NCBI GenBank assembly: GCA_913062735.1 | Contig: CAJXWI010000166.1 | Location: 1-6,193 of the forward strand | Reading direction: 5' to 3' | DNA from: an uncultured Arcobacter sp. | Lineage (GTDB): Bacteria; Campylobacterota; Campylobacteria; Campylobacterales; Arcobacteraceae | Length of the DNA: 6,193 nt | Part shown: positions 1-6,102 of the stretch, in pieces | How positions within the stretch are numbered: position 1 is the stretch's first letter | Layout: each line of letters begins with the position of its first letter | Made by a program: the position numbers and the translations under genes | The notes under the pieces: model-generated | Seen by the model: the letters and a program-made list of their open reading frames with translations, nothing else | What the model was told of the DNA's origin: nothing | Databases searched by the model: none

Positions 1-1
1 A

Positions 2-1297
2 AAAGGAAAAACTATCAAAACATTTGGTTCAATAATACTATGTGATGAGATTTTAAAAGCATTAGAAGAAGAAGGCTACGAAAGCCCAACAGAAATACAG
101 AAAAAAACAATTCCAGTACTTTTAAAAGGTTCTGATTTAATAGGCGCTGCAAAAAGTGGTACAGGTAAAACTGCTGCTTTTGTTCTTCCTATTTTAGAAA
201 AACTAAAAAACACACAAAATAATGAACCAAAAGTTCTTAGATGTGTAATTTTAGTACCAACAAGAGAATTAGCAAAACAAATTTCAAAAGCGATCTCTCA
301 TTACTCAAGACATCTGAATATTACTTATGCAGAGATTTTTGGAGGTGTTTCTAATAAAATTCAAGAAACAAAACTAAAAAAAGGTGTGGACATAATCGTA
401 GCAACAACAGGAAGATTAAAAGATCATATTACGAATAATGGTTTAAATTTAGGAAGTGTGAATATGCTTGTTGTTGATGAAGCAGATACTATGCTAGAAC
501 TTGGTTTCTTAAAAGAAATAGAAGAAGTTTTTGCACTAGCTTCTCCTCAAAGACAAATTATGATGTTCTCAGCAACCATTTCACAAAATGTAAAACAACT
601 TGCGAAACAATTTTTACGAACACCTACTGTTGTTGAAATTACGAACAGAAGAGAAACCGTTGCATTAATTGATCATTTAGCTTACAGTGTTGACAGTGAT
701 CAAAAAAAAGAGATGTTATCGTATTTAATCGGTTCTAAAAACTACCAACAACTTTTAGTATTTGTAAATACAAAAAAGATGGCAGATACCTTAACTGAAC
801 ATTTAAACTTGGATGGTTTAAATTCTTTATGTATTCATGGTGATATTAAACAACCCGCACGTGCACGTGCACTAAGGAAATTTAAAGCAGGTGAAATCAG
901 AGTTTTAATAGCAACCGATATTGCAGCACGTGGAATTGATATTGAGCAGCTTCCTTTAGTTGTTAATTATTCTCTTCCTGAAACAACAGATGATTTTACG
1001 CACAGAATAGGAAGAACAGGACGAGCTGGTAATAGAGGTTGTGAAATTTCTTTATTAAGTGTCAAAGAATATAAACAATATGCTCAAATTCAAAAAGATT
1101 TAAAATTAGATACGCAAAAAGAGCAATTAGAAGGTTTTGAGTTAACAGAAAGAGAACACAGAGTAGCACGCTTTAAACGTCTGTCTTTAAGTGAGAAAAA
1201 AGGCTTAAAGAAACCTAAGAATCCTTATGAAAAAAAGGTTAGTAAATCTAAGAAAACAACTAAAAGAGATGCAAACAGAACATTTAGAAAAAAATAA
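2..1297 (+). CDS. DEAD-box ATP-dependent RNA helicase, 5'-partial
   Basis: The reading frame is open from the first bases to the stop at 1295-1297, giving 431 visible residues. No in-frame ATG lies before the Q motif, so the start is probably just upstream of the window. Motifs seen in order: aromatic F8 with GYESPTEIQ (Q motif, 25-33), AAKSGTGKT (motif I, 49-57), PTRELA (Ia, 86-91), TTGRL (Ib, 135-139), DEAD (II, 159-162), SAT (III, 190-192), ATDIAARGID (V, 304-313) and HRIGRTGR (VI, 334-341). A Lys/Arg-rich tail of about 45 residues follows, typical of RhlE/DeaD/CshA-type enzymes that unwind short RNA duplexes in ribosome assembly or mRNA decay. Family membership is certain; the exact paralogue is not, so no symbol is given. 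Motif Ib has Thr where TPGR is usual. An in-frame GTG at 386 is internal and is not a start, because motifs Q, I and Ia lie before it. Confidence 0.97.
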   Translation, partial: KGKTIKTFGSIILCDEILKALEEEGYESPTEIQKKTIPVLLKGSDLIGAAKSGTGKTAAFVLPILEKLKNTQNNEPKVLRCVILVPTRELAKQISKAISHYSRHLNITYAEIFGGVSNKIQETKLKKGVDIIVATTGRLKDHITNNGLNLGSVNMLVVDEADTMLELGFLKEIEEVFALASPQRQIMMFSATISQNVKQLAKQFLRTPTVVEITNRRETVALIDHLAYSVDSDQKKEMLSYLIGSKNYQQLLVFVNTKKMADTLTEHLNLDGLNSLCIHGDIKQPARARALRKFKAGEIRVLIATDIAARGIDIEQLPLVVNYSLPETTDDFTHRIGRTGRAGNRGCEISLLSVKEYKQYAQIQKDLKLDTQKEQLEGFELTEREHRVARFKRLSLSEKKGLKKPKNPYEKKVSKSKKTTKRDANRTFRKK

Positions 1298-1322
1298 AAA
1301 GTCTTAAGACTTTTTATTTTTT
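1289..1322. terminator. Bidirectional terminator, perfect 34-bp palindrome
   Basis: The 17 bases from 1289 to 1305 are the exact reverse complement of those from 1306 to 1322. As RNA the core folds as an 8-bp AAAAAGTC/GACTTTTT stem around a TTAA loop. A T-rich tract follows on either strand (TTTTTATTTTTT rightward, TTTTTATTTTTTT leftward), as expected of a factor-independent terminator serving both convergent genes. It contains the helicase stop (1295-1297) and the stop of the opposite gene (1304-1306). The stem is A/U-rich with only two G-C pairs, so its strength is uncertain. Confidence 0.8.
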
Positions 1323-1669
1323 AAATACTTTCCAAACAACATTAATCCTGCTCCTACTAATAAACCTGTATACAAAGAAGAATTGAATTTATTTTCACCC
1401 ACAGTCTTATTTGAAACATTTAGTTTTACATTTTCTATTATTTCTAAGCGTGAATAATAATCTCCCAGTTCATTTAAATGAGCCAGTGCTATTTTTCCCG
1501 TTAAAATCATATCATTGTGTGTAACATCAGTATTACTATCAACAATTCCATGTTCTAACTCTACTTCAAGGCCTCGTCTGAACTGATTAATATCAATTAC
1601 ATTCCAATCAATATTTAATGCTGTTCCAATTTCATAGGCTGTTTCTTGGCTTATATTTTTTATTATCAT
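1304..1669 (-). CDS. DUF5661-like protein with C-terminal membrane segment
   Basis: A 121-residue protein of unknown function. Residues 5-75 match my memory of the DUF5661 pattern: an N-terminal A-x-x-I-G-x-x-L-x-I-D-W helix, then FRRGLEVELEHG (31-42), a D-x-x-T-D-V-T-x-x-D stretch (44-53), and TGKIALAHLNEL (57-68) with DYYSRL (70-75). Such proteins are usually small and soluble. This one adds a polar linker and a single hydrophobic segment near residues 98-115 (SLYTGLLVGAGLMLFGKYL), followed by KNKKS. That is the layout of a C-tail-anchored protein with its head in the cytoplasm, which is inference. The start is supported by TAGGAAAA about 4 bases upstream of the ATG. It lies 71 bases downstream of tex on the same strand and may be read from it or from A/T-rich -10-like hexamers in that gap (for example TATAGT, complement of 1709-1714). 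Its 3' end lies inside the shared terminator. Confidence 0.8.
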   Translation of the reverse strand: MIIKNISQETAYEIGTALNIDWNVIDINQFRRGLEVELEHGIVDSNTDVTHNDMILTGKIALAHLNELGDYYSRLEIIENVKLNVSNKTVGENKFNSSLYTGLLVGAGLMLFGKYLKNKKS

Positions 1670-1740
1670 ATATTTTCCTAGTTAAAGTAATTTAATTTTA
1701 TATTATTTACTATAAAAGTATCGTTAAATGAAAATTCTTG

Positions 1741-3855
1741 TTATTTCAAAGATAAAGAAATTTTTTGTTTTTCTTTATCAATACTCAAAATTTTAATATT
1801 TTTTAATTGTTGATTAATTGATAAGTGATCCATTACATGAGAAACCCGTTTACTTGAAACTTGTGATATATGTAAAAGAGCATCATTTTTCAAACCAATA
1901 TCAACAAAAGCACCAAAATCAGTAATATTACGTACAACGCCGTTTACTAAGTCATTTTCTTTTAATTCATCAAAACTTTTTATTTCTTCACAAAAAGATA
2001 TTTCTTCTAATTCATCTCTAATATCAAAGCCTGGTTTTTCTAATTCCCTTATCACATCATTTAAACTTTGTATTCCACAATTGTATTTTGCACATAAAGT
2101 ACTTTTTACCTCAGCACTTATTTCACTTATTTCACTTATTTCATAGTGTTCTTTTATATCTTTTGCCAAAGCATAATTTTCAGGATGAATTCCAGAATTA
2201 TCTAAAAAATTCTTTGTTTCTTTTATTCTTAAAAATCCAACACATTGTTCATAGATTTTATTTCCAAGACCTTTTACTTCTAATAATTGTGCTTTATTTG
2301 AAAAAGACGTATTGCAAGTTCTATACTCAACAATGTTTTTAGCCATCTTTTCAGAAATTCCAGAAATAAAAGATAAGAGTTTATACGAAGATGAATTTAA
2401 ATCTACCCCTACTTTATTAACCAAAGAAGAAGTTACATCATTTAATTTTTTACTTAATTCATTTTGATTTACATCGTGTTGATATTGTCCAATTCCTAAA
2501 GACTTAGGATCGATTTTTACCAAAGCAGACATAGGATCTCTTAAACGTTGAGCAATTGAAATAGCACCTCTTATTGTTACATCTAAAGAAGGATACTCTT
2601 CTTGTGCAATTTTAGAAGCAGAATAAACAGAAGCACCTATTTCACTTACTACTGCATATTTAAGACTTAAGTTATTTTCTTTAATTAAAGCAGATACAAA
2701 AGCAGCCGTTTCTTTTGAGCCGGTTCCATTTCCAATTGCTATACAAGTGATTTTATATTTTGTAACTAGGGCAAGTACCGCTTCTTTAGCTTCATCTTCT
2801 TGTTTTTTACTTAATAAATAAATAACTTTATGCGCTAAATAGGTCCCATTCTCATCAATAAGTGCTAATTTACACCCACTAATAAAACCAGGATCCATTC
2901 CCAAAATAACTTGTTTCATTAAAGGTGGTGTTAATAAGAGTTCATTAAGATTCTTACCAAATAAATTTATTGCATGTTTACTTGCTTTGTCTTTTAAAGT
3001 ATTTAAGTACTCTCGTTTTAAGCTTGGTAATAACAAGCGTTTTAAAGAATCCGTATAAGCTTCTAGTACATATTCACTTGAAGACTTAGAGTACGCAGGT
3101 ATACGGAATTTTTTAATACCTTCTATTAAGTACTGTTCATCTACTTCAACTTTTAAGCTTATTTCTTTTTCATTTACTGCTCTTAATATTGCTAACAAAC
3201 GATGTTCTTTTAATAAATATCCTTTAGTATTAATACTAGAGAGTTGTTTATACAAACCATCTTCTTTAAATGTTTTTGTTTTTTTTGTTTTTAACAAAGC
3301 ATGATTTATTATATTCTTTCGTAAAGCCTCTTTGGTTCTTATCTCTTGTGAATAATATAAAGCGATTATATCTTTAGCGCAGTTTATAGCTGTATCTACA
3401 TCTTGTATGTTTTTGTTTAAAAAAAGTTTTGCTTTATTTTGTATTTCTTCTTTACTGTACTTCATACATAATATAAGCTTTGCTAAGCCTTCTAATTTAT
3501 TATCAATGGCAAAGTCTGCTCTAGTACTTTTAGAGCCTTTAAAGGGTTCATATATATCTTCTAAGAGCGTTTTCGTATTTGCTTGCTCTATTGCTTTTAC
3601 TATACTAGCACTTAACTCACCTTTTTCTTTTAATATCTTAAGAATCTCTTCTTTTCTCTTTTCAAGTTTAAGAACATATTCATATAACTCTTGAAAAACT
3701 AAGAGCTCTTCATCACTGGTATTTCCAGTACTGTCTTTTCTATACCTTGCAATAAATGCAATAGTACACCCTTCTTCTAATAAATCAATAATATTGTTTA
3801 TATGTGTTTCAGCTATTGAGGTTTTATTTTTTAAAATTTCTATTATGTTTTGCAT
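1741..3855 (-). CDS. tex: Tex family RNA-binding transcription accessory protein
   Basis: At 704 residues this is near the usual length for Tex (E. coli YhgF is somewhat longer). Landmarks: FIARYRK with DSTGNTSDEEL (34-51) in the N-terminal helical region; IYEPFKG (101-107); an RNase H/YqgF-like domain opening with GMDPGFISGCKLALID (319-334) and continuing with IAIGNGTGSKET (372-383); the signature ending in KIDPKSLGIGQYQHDVNQ (447-464); a helix-hairpin-helix region (about 491-545) with SGISEKMAKNIVEYR and VKGLGNKIYEQCVGFLRI; and an S1 domain (about 633-703) with GVVRNITDFGAFVDIG and LLHISQVS. Tex binds nucleic acid and is linked to transcription and RNA handling in the cytoplasm; its exact role in this lineage is unsettled. 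It follows the exonuclease gene by 9 bases, so the two are probably co-transcribed. The ribosome site is weak (AAAGAA, 5 bases before the ATG). A triple EIS repeat lies at 572-580. Confidence 0.97.
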   Translation of the reverse strand: MQNIIEILKNKTSIAETHINNIIDLLEEGCTIAFIARYRKDSTGNTSDEELLVFQELYEYVLKLEKRKEEILKILKEKGELSASIVKAIEQANTKTLLEDIYEPFKGSKSTRADFAIDNKLEGLAKLILCMKYSKEEIQNKAKLFLNKNIQDVDTAINCAKDIIALYYSQEIRTKEALRKNIINHALLKTKKTKTFKEDGLYKQLSSINTKGYLLKEHRLLAILRAVNEKEISLKVEVDEQYLIEGIKKFRIPAYSKSSSEYVLEAYTDSLKRLLLPSLKREYLNTLKDKASKHAINLFGKNLNELLLTPPLMKQVILGMDPGFISGCKLALIDENGTYLAHKVIYLLSKKQEDEAKEAVLALVTKYKITCIAIGNGTGSKETAAFVSALIKENNLSLKYAVVSEIGASVYSASKIAQEEYPSLDVTIRGAISIAQRLRDPMSALVKIDPKSLGIGQYQHDVNQNELSKKLNDVTSSLVNKVGVDLNSSSYKLLSFISGISEKMAKNIVEYRTCNTSFSNKAQLLEVKGLGNKIYEQCVGFLRIKETKNFLDNSGIHPENYALAKDIKEHYEISEISEISAEVKSTLCAKYNCGIQSLNDVIRELEKPGFDIRDELEEISFCEEIKSFDELKENDLVNGVVRNITDFGAFVDIGLKNDALLHISQVSSKRVSHVMDHLSINQQLKNIKILSIDKEKQKISLSLK
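2115..2143. repeat. In-frame 9-bp tandem repeat within tex
   Basis: Three exact copies of CACTTATTT followed by CA. On the coding (minus) strand this gives three consecutive Glu-Ile-Ser triplets (residues 572-580) in the linker between the helix-hairpin-helix and S1 regions. Because the unit is 9 bases, copy-number change by polymerase slippage would keep the frame. Confidence 0.9.
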
Positions 3856-3864
3856 GTATATTCT

Positions 3865-4389
3865 TTATATAATAATTTTCATAAGTTTTAGTATCTCATA
3901 GGTTTTGCTTACATCGTAGGTTGCACTGTGATAAGAGTTGGGATCAAATTCTATTCCATAATGCAAGCAGGTTTCATCAAGTTTAGGATTCTTTATTTTA
4001 CCATTCTTATTTAAAGCTTTTACTATATGCTTATTTTCTTTCATTGTACAAAAGTGTTTTTCAAATGAAACAATGTTTTTTAAATGCCTTAACTCAAAAC
4101 TTATATTATGAGCTATTAGTACTTGTGTATTTTTACAAAAAGTGACAAAATCTTCATCTTCACTAAAATAGGAACTGTAAGAAGAATCTGCTCGGTGTTT
4201 TAATATTTTTTCAGGTGTTAACTTGTGTACGGCGTAGGAATAAGGGTTAACATCCCAACGTGAAAGATAGTATCTGTGAAACTGTTCTACAACTTCATAG
4301 CTATTATCTCTTAGTTCAAGTTTAACAGCTGCTACTTCAATAACATCATGTTCATTACTGCTATTTGTTTCAAAGTCTAAGATAATCAT
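3865..4389 (-). CDS. DEDDh-type 3'-5' exonuclease (DnaQ-like fold)
   Basis: A 174-residue single-domain protein. ExoI is IILDFETN with D5 and E7. ExoII is LIAHNISFELRHL (91-103). ExoIII is YHSATYDVSKTYEIL (153-167), with H154 and D159 as the DEDDh His and last Asp. The family removes nucleotides from 3' ends of DNA or RNA with two divalent metals. The length fits a stand-alone exonuclease rather than a polymerase domain, and the substrate cannot be read from sequence. An oddity is that the ExoII acidic position, normally Asp, is Glu (E99, codon GAG), which keeps the charge but shifts metal geometry. The start is supported by AAGGA six bases before the ATG and by the ExoI motif beginning at residue 3. 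It is the first gene of a leftward unit with tex, and a TATAAT box lies just upstream. The name DNA polymerase III epsilon subunit would over-interpret it. Confidence 0.88.
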   Translation of the reverse strand: MIILDFETNSSNEHDVIEVAAVKLELRDNSYEVVEQFHRYYLSRWDVNPYSYAVHKLTPEKILKHRADSSYSSYFSEDEDFVTFCKNTQVLIAHNISFELRHLKNIVSFEKHFCTMKENKHIVKALNKNGKIKNPKLDETCLHYGIEFDPNSYHSATYDVSKTYEILKLMKIII

Positions 4390-4409
4390 TTATAATCCTT
4401 AAAAAAAGA

Positions 4410-4415
4410 ATTATA
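4410..4415 (-). promoter_or_regulatory. Sigma70-type -10 box for the exonuclease-tex unit
   Basis: The minus strand reads TATAAT exactly here, preceded by TTGGC. Transcription would start roughly at 4400-4404, just ahead of or at the AAGGA ribosome site (4396-4400), giving a very short leader. No clear TTGACA-like -35 is found upstream, which is usual for Campylobacterota promoters, where A/T-rich upstream DNA replaces it. Assigned from sequence match only. Confidence 0.55.
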
Positions 4416-4439
4416 GCCAATATAAATTAAATACATTTT

Positions 4440-4518
4440 AGATGAAAAAACGATTATTACAGAAAAATGAAAAGAGTTTTATGTATTATTAGTTAGAATA
4501 TTTGCGCAAGGAGTTTTT
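4440..4518 (+). promoter_or_regulatory. Upstream region and ribosome site of the channel pair
   Basis: This right half of the divergent intergenic gap should carry the rightward promoter. The best -10 candidates are TATTAT at 4484-4489 and TAGAAT at 4494-4499. The first leaves room for a leader of about 20 bases; the second would place the start almost on the ribosome site. No -35 is evident. A strong Shine-Dalgarno sequence, AAGGAG at 4508-4513, sits five bases before the ATG at 4519 and fixes that start. No operator-like dyad was seen. Confidence 0.4.
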
Positions 4519-5595
4519 ATGAACAATGCAAAACAAAGCCTTAGTTTTTATCTTGGGCGATTTTTAATAGTACTTAGTATACCTTTCATACTTTACAGTT
4601 TTTTATTCTTAGCATTTTTAGGTTATGTCCCTTTACAAGTAGAAACACACACGCTTATAACCAATGCTTTAATTTTATTAATTTTTATTTTTTTTATTCA
4701 ACACAATGCTTGGTATTCACTTGAAAAATTCAAAAGTAGTTTTGAGAAAAAGACAACTGGAATTGAAGAGTATATAAAAGAAAATGAAATTATTATTTCT
4801 GGCAAAAAAAAATCACTCTCTTCTTTGGAACATTTTTTCGATGATGATTTACGAGAAATTAGAAATGATCATTTTTCATCAATTGCAGCATCAATCTTTC
4901 CTACTCTTGGAATATTAGGAACCTTTGTTGCAATTGCTATTTCTATGCCTGATTTCACTTCCTCTTCACAAGAAGCCTTGGATAAAGAAATTTCTTCTCT
5001 CTTAGCAGGTGTTGGTACTGCTTTTTATGCTTCTATTTACGGAATATTTTTATCTCTTTGGTGGATATTTTTTGAAAAAAGAGGTTTATCTAAGATTGAA
5101 GCTATTATATATACCTTAGAACTACAATATGAAAATAAGGTTTGGAATAAAGAAGAAATAGAAATTTTAAGTCTTATTCAAAACAAGAAAAACAATGATA
5201 CTTTATTAAATAATATTCAGCATTTAATCTCTCCTTCTTATGTAACAAGAATAGAAGAAATTGCAAAAAGCAAACTAGAAGAAATTAAAAACCTAAATGT
5301 AGAACATCAAAATATGCAAGACCTCTTGTTAAATAAATACAAACGTCTTGAAGAATTATTTGATGATTCTTCAAAAACAGAAGCAAGTATTCATAATAAT
5401 TTAACTGCCTTAGAAAAGTCTATACAAAGTACGAATTCTTCTTTGGTTTCAAGTATTGAAGAACAAAATAAACATTCTAAAGCATTAAAAGCAGAAATAT
5501 ACTCAGTACTTTCATCTTTTGAATTGGTATCAGGAGATTTAAAAAATTTAGGTGAACAATTAATTGCAAAAAGTATAAGTGATGAAAAGAAATAA
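4519..5595 (+). CDS. MotA/TolQ/ExbB-type proton channel protein (ZorA-like)
   Basis: A 358-residue inner-membrane protein. Hydrophobic segments lie near residues 14-35, 47-63, 119-143 and 161-185. The last two carry the family hallmark: PTLGILGTFVAIAIS (128-142), and LLAGVGTAFYASIYGIFLSLWW (161-182) with small and Thr residues that line the ion path in MotA, ExbB, TolQ and ZorA. Between segments 2 and 3 is a charged cytoplasmic loop. After residue 185 comes a long helical, probably coiled-coil tail (about 190-350). In known homologues five such subunits surround two MotB/ExbD-like partners and use ion flow to turn or move them. The partner is the next gene, which overlaps this one by 14 bases, so the pair is probably translationally coupled. 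The long tail resembles ZorA of Zorya defence systems more than classical MotA, but no zorC, zorD or zorE is in view, so a defence role is not claimed. Confidence 0.88.
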   Translation: MNNAKQSLSFYLGRFLIVLSIPFILYSFLFLAFLGYVPLQVETHTLITNALILLIFIFFIQHNAWYSLEKFKSSFEKKTTGIEEYIKENEIIISGKKKSLSSLEHFFDDDLREIRNDHFSSIAASIFPTLGILGTFVAIAISMPDFTSSSQEALDKEISSLLAGVGTAFYASIYGIFLSLWWIFFEKRGLSKIEAIIYTLELQYENKVWNKEEIEILSLIQNKKNNDTLLNNIQHLISPSYVTRIEEIAKSKLEEIKNLNVEHQNMQDLLLNKYKRLEELFDDSSKTEASIHNNLTALEKSIQSTNSSLVSSIEEQNKHSKALKAEIYSVLSSFELVSGDLKNLGEQLIAKSISDEKK

Positions 5596-5971
5596 CTCTA
5601 ACAATAATAATACCAACTTCTGGATTTCTTATGCAGATTTAATGGCAGGATTATTGTTTGTATTTATCTTACTCATTGGTGCAATTATTGTTAAATATTC
5701 ATTTTTGGAAAAAGAATCCGAACTATTACAAGATTCATTAAACACTGAAAGTTCTGCTTTAATGCAAGCAAAAAAACGAATCAATGAAAAAAATGAAAAA
5801 ATTACTTTAACCTTAGAAGAGCTAAAACAAAGCTATGCAGCCTTAAAACTAAATAAACATAAGCTCAAAGAAAATAAAAAAACCTTGGATGAGAAAAATA
5901 AACTCTTAAAAAACAAAGAAATAAGCTTACTTGATTTAATAAAAGAAAAAGAAGACTTAAAAATATTATGA
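5582..5971 (+). CDS. MotB/ZorB-like stator protein, truncated (no OmpA-like domain)
   Basis: A 129-residue protein from the ATG at 5582; a GTG directly before it (5579) is an alternative start. No clear Shine-Dalgarno is present, and the start lies inside the end of the preceding gene, which points to translational coupling. After an Asn-rich cytoplasmic N-terminus comes FWISYADLMAGL (13-24) and one transmembrane helix to about residue 40. D19 is the equivalent of the ion-carrying Asp of MotB. A Lys/Glu-rich coiled coil fills residues 42-129. Members of this family normally continue into a C-terminal OmpA-like peptidoglycan-binding domain, giving roughly twice this length or more. Here a TGA at 5969-5971 ends it right where an rnpA-like frame takes over. 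I read it as the front part of a longer gene cut at a junction near 5938-5967. As it stands it could sit in the channel but could not anchor to the cell wall. Confidence 0.82.
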   Translation: MKRNNSNNNNTNFWISYADLMAGLLFVFILLIGAIIVKYSFLEKESELLQDSLNTESSALMQAKKRINEKNEKITLTLEELKQSYAALKLNKHKLKENKKTLDEKNKLLKNKEISLLDLIKEKEDLKIL

Positions 5972-6102
5972 ATGATGCTGTAAAATCAATCAATATAAAC
6001 TTTAATTATTCATATCTTTTGATCTCTCGAAAATCTGTTTTGGATGACAATTATAAAATTATAAAAGAGAAAGTTTTTCAAGATTTTGAAAAAATAAAAT
6101 AA
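5938..6102 (+). pseudogene. rnpA: C-terminal half of RNase P protein component (rnpA fragment)
   Basis: In a frame different from the preceding gene, the DNA reads NKRKRRLKNIMNDAV, then NYSYLLISRKSVLDDNY and a terminal helix KEKVFQDFEKIK, ending at the TAA at 6100-6102. This matches the known plan of RnpA: the RNRxKRRLR box that contacts RNase P RNA, then the (Y/W)DYVLIARK-type strand and a final helix. About 54 residues are present of the usual 105-125. The N-terminal half, any start codon and the usual upstream rpmH are absent; the frame is closed by a TGA at 5932-5934. The stop overlaps the next ATG (TAATG), the usual close rnpA-yidD arrangement. An ATG at 5968 would allow only a 44-residue product without the RNR box. 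The assignment is by eye from motif and neighbour, and the yidD context makes it strong. Confidence 0.75.

Noticed and set aside
386..1297. Helicase beginning at the in-frame GTG at 386
   Set aside because: The same frame is open back to the window edge and encodes the Q motif, motif I and motif Ia, so the gene begins outside the window.
1670..1740. Terminator or promoter between tex and the DUF5661-like gene
   Set aside because: Only A/T-rich -10-like hexamers and a weak 5-bp inverted repeat (AGTAA/TTACT) are present. Nothing is strong enough to list as a separate feature.
2088..2342. 84-codon open frame on the plus strand
   Set aside because: It lies antisense inside the well-supported tex gene, and its product is a Phe/Leu/His-rich sequence generated by the complement of the EIS repeat and A/T-rich codons. 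It has no ribosome site or family resemblance.
3407..3694. 95-codon open frame on the plus strand
   Set aside because: It is antisense to the N-terminal part of tex and shows only Ser/Phe-rich composition expected of a reverse frame of Lys/Glu-rich coding DNA.
5968..6102. Independent 44-residue gene starting at the ATG overlapping the previous stop (ATGA)
   Set aside because: The RnpA-like reading extends upstream of this ATG through the RNR-box-like residues, and yidD follows. A gene remnant explains it better than a new small gene.
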